The notes: a model not told the origin generated them from the sequence alone. Counted from the first letter of the stretch, positions 8,404-17,577 are shown. The stretch: 34,722 nt of DNA from an uncultured Adlercreutzia sp. (GCA_947426355.1 CANEDU010000009.1:1-34722), one strand, 5' to 3'. Numbers and translations are program-made.

Positions 8404-8603
8404 GCTGTGGGAGGGCGGACCCGCTCGCAGACCTCTGGGCGCCCTGCGGAGAACGCCGTTAGTTAAAGAAATAGCCCCACGTCAGCAACAAACATGCTGG
8501 GATGGGGCTATCTTTTGTGCGTTCCTTCCGCTATTTCCTTTAGCGGCGTTCGCAGCAGGACAAAGCGCCCAGCGGGCTGCGAGCGGGTCCGCCCTCCCAC
8601 AGC
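8404..8603. repeat. 200-bp nested inverted repeat with 27-bp perfect ends
   Basis: The outer arms, 8404-8430 and 8577-8603, are perfect 27-bp reverse complements. Further inside, TGGGCGC (8436-8442) pairs with 8565-8571 and AACGCCG (8452-8458) with 8544-8550; a central hairpin pairs ATAGCCCC with GGGGCTAT. It fills almost all of the space between the convergent kinase and leuS genes. It could be an extended bidirectional terminator or a small palindromic repeat element. Confidence 0.85.
8471..8516. terminator. Bidirectional intrinsic terminator between the kinase gene and leuS
   Basis: Stem ATAGCCCC (8471-8478) with GGGGCTAT (8504-8511), and an inner CAGCA/TGCTG pair. TCTTTT follows on the plus strand and TTCTTTAA on the minus strand, so it can serve both genes. 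Confidence 0.7.
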
Positions 8604-8619
8604 CCACGAAGGGTCGCAG

Positions 8620-11193
8620 CTACACCGCGACGATGTTCACCAGGCGGCCGGGAACGTAGACTTCCTTCTTCACCTGCTTGCCCTCGATGGCGGCGGCCAC
8701 GGCCTCGCGAGCACAGGCCAGCACGTCGGCCTCGGGAGCATCGGCGGCCACCATGATGCGGGCCTTCACCTTGCCGCAAATCTGCACGGCCAGCTCCACC
8801 TCGTCGGCCTTGGCCTGCTCGGGGTCGAACGCGGGCCAGGGCTGGTCGTACACGAAGCCCTCGCGGCCCAGGGCGACGCGCCACAGCTCGTCGGCCAGGT
8901 GCGGCGTGAACGGCGCCATGAGCTTCACGAGCACCTCGGCCACCTCGGCATCCAGCACGCGATGGTCCTCGCAAGCGGCGCGGTCGGCGGGGCTGAACGC
9001 GCGCAGGTACTCGCCGGCGGCATTCGACAGCTCCATGATGGCAGCGATGGCGGTGTTGAAGTTGTTGCGCTCGATGTCGGCCGACACCTTCTCCACCACG
9101 CGATGGCGCTCGCGCATGAGCTTCTTCGCCGCGGCCACGGCCGCCTCATCGGCCGGCTTCTGCGCAAACAGCGTCTCGTCTCCTGCCTTGCCGCACAAAT
9201 CGTGCACCTGGCGCCACAGACGGTTCAGGAACTTGTACATGCCCGGCAGGCCGTCCTCGTTCCACAGCTTCTCCTTCTCGGGCGGGCCCAGGAACAAGAT
9301 GTAGGCGCGCACGGCATCGGCGCCGTACTCGGCGATCATTTCCTCGGGCGACACCACGTTGCCCTTCGACTTGCTCATCACATCGCCGTGGGCGTCGAGC
9401 ACCATGCCCTGGCACAGCAGGTTCGTGAAGGGCTCGTCGAAGTCGAGCATGCCGCAGTCGCGCAGCACCTTCGTGAAGAAGCGGCTGTAGAGCAGATGCA
9501 GAATGGCGTGCTCAATACCGCCGATGTACTGGTCCACGGGCATCCAGGCGTTTGCGCGGGCCGGGTCGAAGGGGCCGTGCTCGTTGTGCGGGTCGGTATA
9601 GCGCATGTAGTACCAGCTGGAGCAGGTGAACGTGTCCATAGTGTCGGTCTCGCGCTTGGCCGGGCCGCCGCAGTGGGGGCAGGTGGTGTTCACAAAGCCC
9701 TCGTGGGTGGCGAGCGTCTCGCCGGCAGCCAGGTCGATGTCCTCGGGCAGGCGAACCGGCAGGTCCTCTTCGGGCACGGGCACCACGCCGCACTTCTCGC
9801 AGTGGATAGCGGGAATGGGGTTGCCCCAATAACGCTGGCGGCTGATGAGCCAGTCGCGCAGGCGGAACTCAACCGTGCGCTTGCCGCGACCCATTTCCAT
9901 GAGGGCAGCCACCACGGCCTCTTCGCCTTCGGAATGCTTGCCGCCGGTCAGGCCCGTGAAGCGGCCGCTCTGCACGAGCTTGCCCTCGGCGGCGTAGGCC
10001 TCGGGCCAGTCCACCGTGGTTACCACACGGCCCTGCTCATCTTTCAGCTGCGGATAGAGCGGATCGTCCTCGGGAAGGATGATGGGGATGATGGGCAAAT
10101 CGTACTTGCGGGCGAACTCGAAGTCGCGCGCATCGCCGCAGGGCACGGCCATAACGGCGCCGGTGCCGTAGTCGGCCACGATGTAGTCGGCCACCCACAC
10201 GGGCACCTTCTCGCCATTGATGGGGTTCACCACGTAGCGGCCCGTGAAGGCGCCGTGCTTCTCATGGTCGCCCTGGGCGCGCTGTACTGCGGTGACCTTT
10301 TTGGCAGCTTCCACGATCTCCATGACGGGAGCCTCGTATTCCGTGCCCGCCACCAGGCCGGTAAGAAGCTTGCTCTCGGGGGCCAGGAGGAAGAAGCTGC
10401 AGCCGAAGAGCGTATCGGCGCGCGTGGTGAACACCGTGATGATGTCGTCTTCGGTAGGCTCGGCCGGCGCCACGCCCTCGGCGTCGCACAGGATGAAATC
10501 CACGTTGGCGCCCTCGGAGCGGCCGATCCAGTTGGCTTGCTGCTGCTTCACGCGCTCGGGCCAGCCTTCAAGCTGGTCAAGATCGTCCAGCAGCTCCTGG
10601 GCGTAGTCGGTGATCTTGTAGTACCACTGCGTGAGGTCGCGCTTCTCCACCTCGGAATCGCAACGCCAGCACTTGCCCTCGATGACCTGTTCGTTGGCGA
10701 GCACCGTGGCGCAGCTCGGGCACCAGTTCACCGGCGAGTTGCGACGCTCCACCAATCCGCGCTCCCAGAACTTCAGGAAGATCCACTGGCCCCAGCGGTA
10801 GTACTCGGGGTCGCACGCCACCACCTTGCGGTCCCAGTCGTAGGAAAAGCCCATGCGCGAGAAGCTCTTCTTCTGGGTCTCGATGTTCTCATAGGTCCAG
10901 ATGGCCGGATGACTGTGATGCTTGATGGCTGCGTTCTCGGCGGGCAGGCCGAAAGCGTCCCAGCCCATGGGGTGCAGCACGTCGAAGCCGCACATCTTGG
11001 CGTAGCGGGCGGCCACATCGCCGTAGGTGTAGTTGCTCGCATGCCCCATGTGCATGTCGCCCGAAGGATACGGGAACATCTCCAGCACGTACTTCTTCGG
11101 ACGCTCGGAATTCTCCGGCACCGTGTACAGCCCGGCCTCCTCCCAGGCCAACTGCAAGCGGGGCTCAATCTCATGGGGGTTGTAGGCTTTCAT
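8620..11193 (-). CDS. leuS: Leucyl-tRNA synthetase
   Basis: Class I aminoacyl-tRNA synthetase that charges tRNA-Leu in the cytoplasm; 857 residues, normal for a bacterial LeuRS. The HIGH signature reads HMGH (residues 48-51) after PYPSGD. Zn-ribbon-type CPSC/CWRC follow near residues 155-180; then the CP1 editing region and a second CPHC-like pair. The KMSKS loop reads VMSKSKGN (Met at residue 606), with Val in place of the first Lys. The C-terminus carries the anticodon-binding and tRNA-binding domains ending [15 protein letters not shown]. The ATG is preceded by AAGGGAGA. No T-box leader was recognised upstream. Confidence 0.98.
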   Translation of the reverse strand: MKAYNPHEIEPRLQLAWEEAGLYTVPENSERPKKYVLEMFPYPSGDMHMGHASNYTYGDVAARYAKMCGFDVLHPMGWDAFGLPAENAAIKHHSHPAIWTYENIETQKKSFSRMGFSYDWDRKVVACDPEYYRWGQWIFLKFWERGLVERRNSPVNWCPSCATVLANEQVIEGKCWRCDSEVEKRDLTQWYYKITDYAQELLDDLDQLEGWPERVKQQQANWIGRSEGANVDFILCDAEGVAPAEPTEDDIITVFTTRADTLFGCSFFLLAPESKLLTGLVAGTEYEAPVMEIVEAAKKVTAVQRAQGDHEKHGAFTGRYVVNPINGEKVPVWVADYIVADYGTGAVMAVPCGDARDFEFARKYDLPIIPIILPEDDPLYPQLKDEQGRVVTTVDWPEAYAAEGKLVQSGRFTGLTGGKHSEGEEAVVAALMEMGRGKRTVEFRLRDWLISRQRYWGNPIPAIHCEKCGVVPVPEEDLPVRLPEDIDLAAGETLATHEGFVNTTCPHCGGPAKRETDTMDTFTCSSWYYMRYTDPHNEHGPFDPARANAWMPVDQYIGGIEHAILHLLYSRFFTKVLRDCGMLDFDEPFTNLLCQGMVLDAHGDVMSKSKGNVVSPEEMIAEYGADAVRAYILFLGPPEKEKLWNEDGLPGMYKFLNRLWRQVHDLCGKAGDETLFAQKPADEAAVAAAKKLMRERHRVVEKVSADIERNNFNTAIAAIMELSNAAGEYLRAFSPADRAACEDHRVLDAEVAEVLVKLMAPFTPHLADELWRVALGREGFVYDQPWPAFDPEQAKADEVELAVQICGKVKARIMVAADAPEADVLACAREAVAAAIEGKQVKKEVYVPGRLVNIVAV

Positions 11194-11323
11194 GACTCTC
11201 CCTTGGAAACGTGGCTTTCGGCCACCGCTGCAACACCGTGTCCCTCAGCCAAGCCTGCGCCCCATCGGCCCAAGCCCCATGCCAGAACACGCGCCCCACC
11301 AGCGGCCGCGAGTTGATTTCCCC

Positions 11324-11329
11324 ATTATA
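11324..11329 (-). promoter_or_regulatory. -10 element of leuS
   Basis: TATAAT on the minus strand, about 130 bp before the leuS start. This leaves a leader of about 120 nt; I see no T-box signature in it. Confidence 0.4.
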
Positions 11330-11487
11330 GCCATGATGCGCCAACGGAAAAGGCCCGCACGCCCGATCGCGCCCCTCGCTGGACAGACGGGAGCACCCCG
11401 GGCTTCAGCCCTCCTGCGAAGACAAGGCAGCGAGTATGTGAGAAATGGCCCCGTCCTTCAAAGCTCGGCGAACGCCCATCGCGACCG

Positions 11488-11718
11488 CTACCGCACGCGC
11501 CGCAGCGAAGCGCCACAGTTCCAGCACGCCTCGCGGGCGCCATCGTTGTCAGCGGCGCAAACGGCGCAAGTCTTCACGGGGCGCGGAGCGTCCTCCTCGC
11601 TGGTGGGCAGCGGCACATCGGCGCCTTCCGCAGCCAGCACCTCCATAGCCGCGCGGATGCCCTGCACGCCCGTGATGCGCGCCACTTCCAGCTTGTCGCT
11701 TCTCCCCTTTTCGGTCAT
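11488..11718 (-). CDS. Small zinc-ribbon protein
   Basis: 76 residues. The C-terminal third carries a zinc-ribbon-type double pair, CAVC followed 13 residues later by CWNC, spaced to bind one zinc ion. The N-terminal half (about residues 8-32) is probably helical. Function unknown; comparable small ribbons serve as protein or nucleic-acid binding modules. GGAGCGAG precedes the ATG. It lies upstream of leuS, separated by 294 bp, and is divergent from engB. A second small zinc-ribbon gene of different design lies at 16694-16939. Confidence 0.7.
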   Translation of the reverse strand: MTEKGRSDKLEVARITGVQGIRAAMEVLAAEGADVPLPTSEEDAPRPVKTCAVCAADNDGAREACWNCGASLRRVR

Positions 11719-11815
11719 TTCTCGCTCCTATTCATACCAACTCGCCAACCCTGTCGTTCTTCCGCCCACCATAATAGCCAATCGTCACCCGCTCCCCGCC
11801 GCCAACAGCCCCTAC

Positions 11816-11951
11816 AATGGGAAGAAAATGACGGTTTTCGTAGTTTTTCGATGCCCTCTGCCGTCTGCAATCAAGGTTTTCCCAGGTCACAAAAAGAAGA
11901 AGTGGGAGAATCGACGAGACAGACTACGAAAACCGTCATTTTCTTCCCATT
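11816..11951. repeat. 29-bp perfect inverted repeat upstream of engB
   Basis: Arms 11816-11844 and 11923-11951 are perfect reverse complements, separated by 78 bp. The arms contain AAAATGACGGTTTTCG and are AT-richer than the surrounding DNA. The right arm ends 22 bp before the engB start, so the structure lies in its promoter or leader. The space between the small zinc-ribbon gene and engB holds nothing else that I can identify. Confidence 0.85.
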
Positions 11952-11973
11952 TCGCCGTAAAGAAGGACGCTCT

Positions 11974-12558
11974 ATGAACTTCCACAACGCTTCGTTTAAG
12001 GCCGCCTATGGCACGTCGGCCCAGCTGCCCGCCTCCACCGGTCCCGAGGTTTCCTTCGCGGGGCGCTCCAATGTGGGCAAGTCGTCGCTGCTCAACAAGC
12101 TTATGTACCGCAAGGGCCTGGCCAAGGTGTCGGCCACACCGGGCAAGACGGCCACCATTAACTTCTACGAGGTGGACGGCCACGACCTGGTCGACCTGCC
12201 GGGCTACGGTTTCGCGAAAGTGTCGAAATCGGAGAAGAACCGCTGGAGCGAGCTCATCGAGGGCTACTACAACCAGGACCGCGACTTCGCGCTCGTCGTG
12301 TCGCTCATCGACATTCGCCACGACCCCTCGGCGCTCGACCGCAATATGGTGCAGTTTCTCATGGACGCCGACCTTCCCTTCGCCATCGCGCTCACCAAGG
12401 CAGACAAGCTCTCGAAGCAGCAGCAGATGAAGCAACGCGCCGCCATCAAGAAGGCTCTGAAGCTGCCGAGCGGGGTGCCCATGGTGGTGACGTCGTCGGA
12501 GAAGGGCGACGGCGTCGACGAGCTGCGCGCCCTTATTGCCAGCGCCGTGGAGGGATAA
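11974..12558 (+). CDS. engB: Ribosome biogenesis GTP-binding protein EngB/YsxC/YihA
   Basis: 194 residues, an essential small GTPase for 50S ribosomal subunit assembly. G1 is GRSNVGKSS (Walker A), G2 TPGKTATINF, G3 DLPGYGFA, G4 TKADK, and G5 TSSEKGDG, all in expected order and spacing. The start at 11974 gives the usual family length and has AGAAGGA upstream; the frame is open further upstream but only through the inverted repeat. Probably monocistronic: it diverges from the zinc-ribbon gene and converges with the TDT transporter gene. Confidence 0.97.
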   Translation: MNFHNASFKAAYGTSAQLPASTGPEVSFAGRSNVGKSSLLNKLMYRKGLAKVSATPGKTATINFYEVDGHDLVDLPGYGFAKVSKSEKNRWSELIEGYYNQDRDFALVVSLIDIRHDPSALDRNMVQFLMDADLPFAIALTKADKLSKQQQMKQRAAIKKALKLPSGVPMVVTSSEKGDGVDELRALIASAVEG

Positions 12559-12604
12559 GGCAACGCGAGCCGCAGGGCGCGCGAAAGCTCCCCTGAAACG
12601 GGAA

Positions 12605-12630
12605 GCGCCCCGGAGAGGGAACCGGGGCGC
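12605..12630. terminator. GC-rich hairpin between engB and the TDT transporter
   Basis: Perfect stem GCGCCCCGG (12605-12613) with CCGGGGCGC (12622-12630). The T-run is weak on both strands (TTCCCGTTTC on the minus strand), so termination may be partial. Confidence 0.5.
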
Positions 12631-12704
12631 CAAGGAGAGAGAAAGAGCCGCCAGCAAGCCAGAGCAGAGGAATGGGGCTGCTGGGGCGAGAGGTATTCGA
12701 ACGA

Positions 12705-13694
12705 CTACTCGACAACCTCAGCGACCAAAATCGCCGGGGCCTCGGGAGCCTCCTTCGGGGCCTTCGCGGCCTTCGGCGTGCCGAAGAAGAACTTCATGAA
12801 GTGCACGAAGACGTAGGAGACCATAACGGCGGCGAACAGCGTCTCCACGGCGATGAGCGCCTGGATTGCCGGCAGCACCGGAATGGAGATACCGGCCGCG
12901 TAGAGCGCCTGCACGCCCTTGCCAAGCGCCATGGCGGAGATGACGAAGGGGAAGGTCATGGCCGCATAGCTCGGGTAGAACTGCAGGGCGAGGAACTTCG
13001 GCACGCGGGTGACGACGCCGACGAGCATCAGCTGGCCCAAAGCCATGAGCACGGCCACGAACACCGGGTTCGGATCGGGCATGACCGCCAGGTAGCCCAC
13101 CAGCGACAGCCCCATGGGAGCCGCATAGATGCAGAACAGAGGACGAGCACCCTCGGGAACCTCGTGCTTGATGTAGCGCGTCGTCACCACGGCGAGCAGC
13201 ACCAGATAGCAGGCAAAGCCGAACCAGAAGATGACCTGGCCGAAAGCCTCGGCACCGAAAGCCGGCGACGTCACCGCGGCCACGATGATGCCCACATAGC
13301 AGATGAAGTAGGTGGGGAACACCTCGGTGAGCTTGAAGCGGCGGATGTAGTACATCGTAAACCAGGCCATCAGCACAAAGTGGCCCGCCACCGCCGAGCA
13401 CCACAGCCCGAAGGCCAGCGCGATGGCCACAGGCGCCAGGTATCCGGCGAGCTGCATCAGGGTCATGAAGAACGTGGCGGAAACGCTCGCGAAAATGGAG
13501 TTCTTCATGTCGGCACGCAGCATGGAGGGGAACATGATCAGCTTGGCGACGAGCATGGCCACCAAAAAGAGGGACAACGTTCCGCAGACGATATGGGCGA
13601 TTTCAGCGTACGGCTGAAGCAGGTTGCCCAGAGCGGCCAGGCCCAAGGCCACGCCCGCTGTGGGGATGGGTACTTTCTTGATGATGTCGCGCAT
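12705..13694 (-). CDS. TDT-family (TehA/Mae1/SLAC1-like) transporter
   Basis: 329 residues of the tellurite-resistance/dicarboxylate transporter family, integral to the cytoplasmic membrane, with about ten hydrophobic helices. It begins with the family start VPIPTAGVALGLAALGN, and has the typical AHIVCG, MAWFTMYYI and FPFVISAMALGKG segments. Relatives move C4-dicarboxylates, sulfite or anions, or give tellurite resistance; the substrate cannot be read from sequence. The C-terminus is a short Lys/Pro/Ala tail (KAAKAPKEAPEAP). It is divergent from a LysR gene, the usual arrangement for regulator-transporter pairs, so that LysR is its probable regulator. Confidence 0.87.
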   Translation of the reverse strand: MRDIIKKVPIPTAGVALGLAALGNLLQPYAEIAHIVCGTLSLFLVAMLVAKLIMFPSMLRADMKNSIFASVSATFFMTLMQLAGYLAPVAIALAFGLWCSAVAGHFVLMAWFTMYYIRRFKLTEVFPTYFICYVGIIVAAVTSPAFGAEAFGQVIFWFGFACYLVLLAVVTTRYIKHEVPEGARPLFCIYAAPMGLSLVGYLAVMPDPNPVFVAVLMALGQLMLVGVVTRVPKFLALQFYPSYAAMTFPFVISAMALGKGVQALYAAGISIPVLPAIQALIAVETLFAAVMVSYVFVHFMKFFFGTPKAAKAPKEAPEAPAILVAEVVE

Positions 13695-13840
13695 GGACTA
13701 CCTTTCCTCGGACTCATTGCGTATTAAAGGGATCTCGACCACGAATCGCCGGAGGGCTCGCAGCGATTCGCGGGAGTGAAGTGACCTCATTATGCGCCGA
13801 TTCTTACCAAAAGAAAACTTATAAATACTTATGCACCAAT

Positions 13841-13862
13841 TAGCAAACATTATTGCTATGAT
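13841..13862. promoter_or_regulatory. LysR-type operator candidate and lysR -10
   Basis: TAGCAA-N6-TTGCTA (13841-13858) is a perfect dyad in the AT-rich divergent region, overlapping a -10-like TATGAT (13857-13862) for the LysR gene. This suits autoregulation and control of the TDT transporter gene. Confidence 0.45.
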
Positions 13863-13906
13863 ACTCGGAAATGAGCAGCGAAAACTCGCCCAGAGAAAGG
13901 AGAGGC

Positions 13907-14797
13907 ATGCAGGATTTTCGCGTGAAAACCTTCCTCACCGTGTGCCGCACCATGAATTACACCCGTGCCGCCGAAGAGCTGGCGCTCACCCAGCCGGCCG
14001 TCTCCCAGCACATCACCTACCTGGAGCGCGAGTACGGCGCAAAACTGTTCGCCTATCACCACAAAAAGCTGGAGCTGACCCCGGCAGGGAGAGTGCTGCG
14101 CGACGGACTGGCCACCATGGCCCACGACGATATGCTGCTGCACGAGCGAGTCGGGGAAGTGGCCCACGGGGCGGCCGTCAAGCTCCGCATCGGCATGACG
14201 CTGACAGCCGGCGAGTATGTGGTAGCCTCTCCCCTCGCCCGCTACCTGGCCGCTCGGCCCGACGTGCACGTCGCCGTGCGCTCCGGGGGCACGCAGCATT
14301 TGCTGGAGCTTCTGGACGATGGCGCCATCGACTGCGCCTTCGTAGAAGGCCTCTTCGACAAGGCCCGCTACGCGTCGCGGCCCTTCTCCAGCGAGCGGCT
14401 CGTGCCCATCTGCGCGGCCGACCACGTCTTCCCCGCGCCGCCGCGCACGATGGAAGACCTTTTGGGCGAGCGACTCATCCTGCGCGAAGAGGGCAGCGGC
14501 AGCCGCAACGTCCTCACCCACGCCCTGGCCCAGCGCAACCTCTCCCCTGCCTCGTTCGCCGACCACTTCGTCGTGGAGAGCCTCGACATCATCAAGATCT
14601 TCGTTCAGGCCGACTTGGGGACCTCGTTTGTCTACGAAGCCGCCGTGCAGCGAGAGGTGCAGGAGGGCACGCTGCGTATCATCTCCCTCACCGATGCGGG
14701 CATCTTCCACGACATCAGCTTCGTCTACCTGCGCGACAGCCTGTACGAGCAGGATATGGAAGACCTCTTCGCCGCCCTAAGCGCCTCGAACTCCTAG
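13907..14797 (+). CDS. LysR family transcriptional regulator
   Basis: 296 residues. The N-terminal winged helix reads FLTVCRTMNYTRAAEELALT, then QPAVSQHITYLEREYG and KLFAYHHKKLELTPAG, the canonical LysR pattern. Residues from about 90 form the substrate-binding domain (LRIGMTLTAGEYVV, LPxDGAIDCAFVEG-like region, REEGSGSRN). The start at 13907 follows AAAGGAGAGGC; an upstream ATG at 13871 has no ribosome site. It is divergent from the TDT transporter gene, which it likely controls in response to the transported compound. Confidence 0.93.
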   Translation: MQDFRVKTFLTVCRTMNYTRAAEELALTQPAVSQHITYLEREYGAKLFAYHHKKLELTPAGRVLRDGLATMAHDDMLLHERVGEVAHGAAVKLRIGMTLTAGEYVVASPLARYLAARPDVHVAVRSGGTQHLLELLDDGAIDCAFVEGLFDKARYASRPFSSERLVPICAADHVFPAPPRTMEDLLGERLILREEGSGSRNVLTHALAQRNLSPASFADHFVVESLDIIKIFVQADLGTSFVYEAAVQREVQEGTLRIISLTDAGIFHDISFVYLRDSLYEQDMEDLFAALSASNS

Positions 14798-14804
14798 CGC
14801 AGAC

Positions 14805-14842
14805 AGCAAAAGAAAAGGCGCCCCGCTTGCCGCGGAGCGCCT
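14805..14842 (-). terminator. Intrinsic terminator of guaB
   Basis: Minus-strand stem AGGCGC/GCGCCT (14837-14842 with 14816-14821), extended by further G-C pairs, followed by TTTTCTTTT. It also lies just past the end of the convergent LysR gene. Confidence 0.7.
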
Positions 14843-14916
14843 GGAAAGCGCACGAGACGCTAGCGCAAGGTGCAGCGTGCGGGGCGCGAGGCGCGCGCTT
14901 CGCCGCACTCGCGATC

Positions 14917-16434
14917 TTAGCGCGTGTTGCTGGCGTAGGGAGCCTTGTCCTTCAGCAGCACGTCGTGGGCGCCGCCCTCAACGATGGAGGTGGCGCTCAC
15001 CAGCGTGAGCTTCGCCTTATCCTGGAACTCGGGGATGGTGAGCGCGCCGCAGTTGCACATGGTGCTCTTCAGCTTCAGCAGCGTGATGGCCATGTTGTCC
15101 TTCAGGCTGCCGGCGTAGGGCACGTAGGAATCGACGCCCTCTTCGAAGGACAGCGACTTCTTGCCGCCCAAGTCGTAGCGGCCCCAGTTGCGAGCACGGG
15201 CGGAACCCTCGCCCCAGTACTCCTTCATGTAGGTGCCGTTCACCATGACCTTGGCAGACGGGCTCTCGTCGAAGCGGGCGAAGTAGCGGCCCAACATGAC
15301 GAAATCAGCCCCCATGGCGAGCGCCAACGAGATGTGATGGTCGTAGACGATGCCGCCGTCGGAGCAGATGGGCACATACACGCCGGTCTCGCGGAAATAC
15401 TCGTCGCGAGCCTTCGCCACCTCGATGGTCGCCGTGGCCTGGCCGCGGCCGATGCCCTTGGTCTCACGCGTGATGCAGATGGAGCCGCCGCCAATGCCGA
15501 TCTTCACGAAGTCGGCACCCGCATCAGCGAGGAAGCGGAAGCCCTCGGCGTCCACCACATTGCCCGCGCCGATCTTCACCGTATCGCCGTAGTGCTCGCG
15601 CACCCACTCGATGGTGAGCTTCTGCCAATCGGAATAGCCCTCGGAGCTGTCGATGCACAGCACGTCGGCACCAGCTTCCACCAGCGCCGGCACGCGCTCG
15701 GCGTAATCGCGGGAGTTGATGCCGGCGCCCACCATGTAACGCTTGTGAGCGTCCAGCATCTCGTCGGGGTTGCTCTTGTGGGAGTCGTAGTCCTTGCGGA
15801 ACACGAGGGCCACCAGGCAATCGTCGGCATCCACGATGGGAAGCGAATTCAGCTTGTGGTCCCAGATGATGTCGTTGGCGGCCTTCAGCGTGGTATCGGC
15901 CGGAGCCACCACGAGCTTCTCGCGGGGCGTCATGAAGTCGGCCACCTTCTCGTCCATGGACATGCGGGAGAGGCGGTAGTCGCGCTCGGTCACAATGCCG
16001 AGCAGCTTGCCGTGGGCGGTGCCATCAGCGGTGACGGGCATCGTGGAGTGACCGTACTGCTCCTTCAGCTCGACCACCTCGGCCAGAGTCATATCCGGCG
16101 AAAGGTTCGCATCGGAGGTGACGAAACCGGCCTTGTAGTCCTTCACACGGGCCACCATGGCGGCCTCGTCTTCGATAGACTGATTGCCGTAGATGAACGA
16201 CAGACCGCCCTCGGTGGCCAGCGCCACGGCCATCTTGTCGTCGGACACAGCGGCCATAATGGCGGACACCATAGGCACCGACAGGGTGAGCGGGCACTCC
16301 TCCTCGCCCTTGCGATACTTCACCAGCGGCGTCTTCAGGCTGACCGCCGCGGGCACGCAATCGGCGGGCGTGTGGCCCGGCACCAGCAGGTACTCGTTGA
16401 ATGTACGGGACGGTTCCTCGAAATAGTAGGCCAT
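14917..16434 (-). CDS. guaB: Inosine-5'-monophosphate dehydrogenase
   Basis: 505 residues; oxidises IMP to XMP with NAD, the first committed step of GMP synthesis. A TIM-barrel is interrupted by a CBS pair at about residues 95-215 ([26 protein letters not shown]). The catalytic loop is [20 protein letters not shown] with Cys320; most IMPDHs have GPGS rather than GGGS, but this variant occurs in a clostridial-type subgroup. The C-terminus [12 protein letters not shown] is also of that subgroup. A TATAAT and an AAGGAG ribosome site precede the ATG. A terminator follows it, so it is probably transcribed alone. Confidence 0.95.
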   Translation of the reverse strand: MAYYFEEPSRTFNEYLLVPGHTPADCVPAAVSLKTPLVKYRKGEEECPLTLSVPMVSAIMAAVSDDKMAVALATEGGLSFIYGNQSIEDEAAMVARVKDYKAGFVTSDANLSPDMTLAEVVELKEQYGHSTMPVTADGTAHGKLLGIVTERDYRLSRMSMDEKVADFMTPREKLVVAPADTTLKAANDIIWDHKLNSLPIVDADDCLVALVFRKDYDSHKSNPDEMLDAHKRYMVGAGINSRDYAERVPALVEAGADVLCIDSSEGYSDWQKLTIEWVREHYGDTVKIGAGNVVDAEGFRFLADAGADFVKIGIGGGSICITRETKGIGRGQATATIEVAKARDEYFRETGVYVPICSDGGIVYDHHISLALAMGADFVMLGRYFARFDESPSAKVMVNGTYMKEYWGEGSARARNWGRYDLGGKKSLSFEEGVDSYVPYAGSLKDNMAITLLKLKSTMCNCGALTIPEFQDKAKLTLVSATSIVEGGAHDVLLKDKAPYASNTR

Positions 16435-16481
16435 TGTCAGCGCTCCTTCTCTCCGCTTGGTGCCCAGAACGTAATTGATTC

Positions 16482-16487
16482 ATTATA
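16482..16487 (-). promoter_or_regulatory. -10 element of guaB
   Basis: TATAAT on the minus strand, about 48 bp before the guaB ATG. Confidence 0.5.
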
Positions 16488-16625
16488 GGCCGAGAGCGCG
16501 CCCCGTACCAGAGGGCGCCCAGACACGCCCCATTTTTTCGGCAGCGGCCGGAAGCGCAGAAGATTCCGCGCAACGCCGGCCGCCTCGATGCGGCCCCTGG
16601 CAGCCGCCAAGATGTCGGCCAAACA

Positions 16626-16663
16626 AAGAGGGCCCGCCGATCCTAAGACCGGCGGGCCCTCTT
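16626..16663. terminator. Intrinsic terminator after the zinc-ribbon/Pro-Ala-Gly gene
   Basis: 14-bp perfect stem (16626-16639 with 16650-16663) and a 10-base loop. The minus-strand exit reads TTTGTTT, so it terminates the gene at 16694. Confidence 0.75.
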
Positions 16664-16693
16664 CACCAGCTACCGCCTCCCCTTATCGGCGGC

Positions 16694-16939
16694 TTATTTT
16701 CCCGGAGCCGGGGGCACCTTGGGGCCCGGGGCTCCCGGAGCCTTCGGGGCGCCAGGCGCCGCAGGAGCACCGGGCGCCTTCGGGGCGCCAGGCGCCGTGG
16801 GCACGCCCGGAACAGCCGGCACCGCGGCTTCCGGCAAAGCCTCGCCGCATTGCTCGCATACGGCAGCATCGGCGGAGTTCGTGGCCCCGCAAGCAGGGCA
16901 CGTCTTATCGGCTTCCACCGAGGGGGGTCTGAAACACAT
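16694..16939 (-). CDS. Zinc-ribbon protein with Pro-Ala-Gly repeat tail
   Basis: 81 residues. An N-terminal zinc ribbon (CPAC at about residues 14-17, CEQC at about 29-32) is followed from residue about 38 by a low-complexity tail built from APGAPKAPGAP-type repeats to the end. The tail resembles collagen-like or Pro/Ala-rich disordered linkers, but the Gly-X-Y period is imperfect. There is no signal peptide, so it is probably cytoplasmic. AAGGAGAAAGCT precedes the ATG, and a strong terminator follows. The repeat DNA is GC-rich and reads open in several frames, but the zinc ribbon and ribosome site identify this one. Function unknown. Confidence 0.75.
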   Translation of the reverse strand: MCFRPPSVEADKTCPACGATNSADAAVCEQCGEALPEAAVPAVPGVPTAPGAPKAPGAPAAPGAPKAPGAPGPKVPPAPGK

Positions 16940-17026
16940 AGCTTTCTCCTTCGTTCATCTCTGCGCGACCGAGCTTGCGGCCGCGATGCTACCTGCCGGG
17001 ACAATCTCGCCGGCAGGGCTTAACGC

Positions 17027-17494
17027 CTACGACAAGGGCCCCACGTCGTCCTGCACAGCTTCAATGCGCTCGCCGCCCGGACCACGGAAGAACATGATTT
17101 TCAGCTTTGCGCCGCCATCGCCGTACACCTGGAAGATGTCCGAGTCCTCCTCGCCCAGGGGACGGTCAAACTCGCACAGCGCGTCAAACGGCCCGGCCTC
17201 GATGGCCACATCGCACTCGTTCAGGCGCGCAACGATGTCGTCCATGCTGTCAACGCGCACGGCGAGGTGGTTCAAGCACGCGGCCGCAGCGTCGATCGTC
17301 GCCTTGTCCTCTTGCTCAAGCAGCTCGATGACAACGCCATCGTTGCTCTTTATCCATGCCATTTTCAGCGGCTTGTCGCCCTCCATGGCCATCGTGGAGA
17401 ACAGGTGCCTAAAGCCCAGCACCTCGACATAGAAATCGATGGACTCGTTTATGTCTTTGCAGTACACGCCGTAATGATGGGTTCCGATATTCAC
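17027..17494 (-). CDS. VOC (glyoxalase/bleomycin-resistance fold) family protein
   Basis: 155 residues containing two beta-alpha-beta-beta-beta units: THHYGVYCKDINESIDFYVE opens the first and CLNHLAVRVDSMDDIVARLN the second. The His after THH, the His of NHLAVRV and the Glu of ERIEAV are candidate metal ligands. The family includes lyases, epimerases and dioxygenases; the substrate is unknown. I chose the GTG start at 17494 because AAGGAG lies just upstream and it gives the normal fold start MNIGTHHYG; a longer frame has no ribosome site. It lies downstream of the molybdoenzyme genes but a hairpin separates them, so co-regulation is uncertain. Confidence 0.8.
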   Translation of the reverse strand: MNIGTHHYGVYCKDINESIDFYVEVLGFRHLFSTMAMEGDKPLKMAWIKSNDGVVIELLEQEDKATIDAAAACLNHLAVRVDSMDDIVARLNECDVAIEAGPFDALCEFDRPLGEEDSDIFQVYGDGGAKLKIMFFRGPGGERIEAVQDDVGPLS

Positions 17495-17513
17495 GGCATT
17501 CTCCTTCTCTCTG

Positions 17514-17566
17514 CAAAAGGGCGGAGCCGATCTTGCGCCACGCATCGTTTGACGAGTCGGCTCCGC
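17514..17566 (-). terminator. Probable terminator after the molybdoenzyme operon
   Basis: Perfect 10-bp stem TCGGCTCCGC (17557-17566) with GCGGAGCCGA (17521-17530), a 26-base loop, and a CCCTTTTGC exit on the minus strand. The long loop makes it less certain. Confidence 0.5.
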
Positions 17567-17577
17567 ATTCTTGTTCG

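Noticed and set aside
8494-11316. 940-codon plus-strand frame opposite leuS
   Set aside because: Antisense shadow of leucyl-tRNA synthetase.
11194-11330. T-box leader for leuS
   Set aside because: The AGGGTGGNACCGCG-type motif is absent from the leader on the minus strand.
12690-12703. tRNA T-loop-like ATTCGAAC sequences (also at 20912 and 24565)
   Set aside because: No matching acceptor stem, D-arm or anticodon arm could be drawn around any of them.
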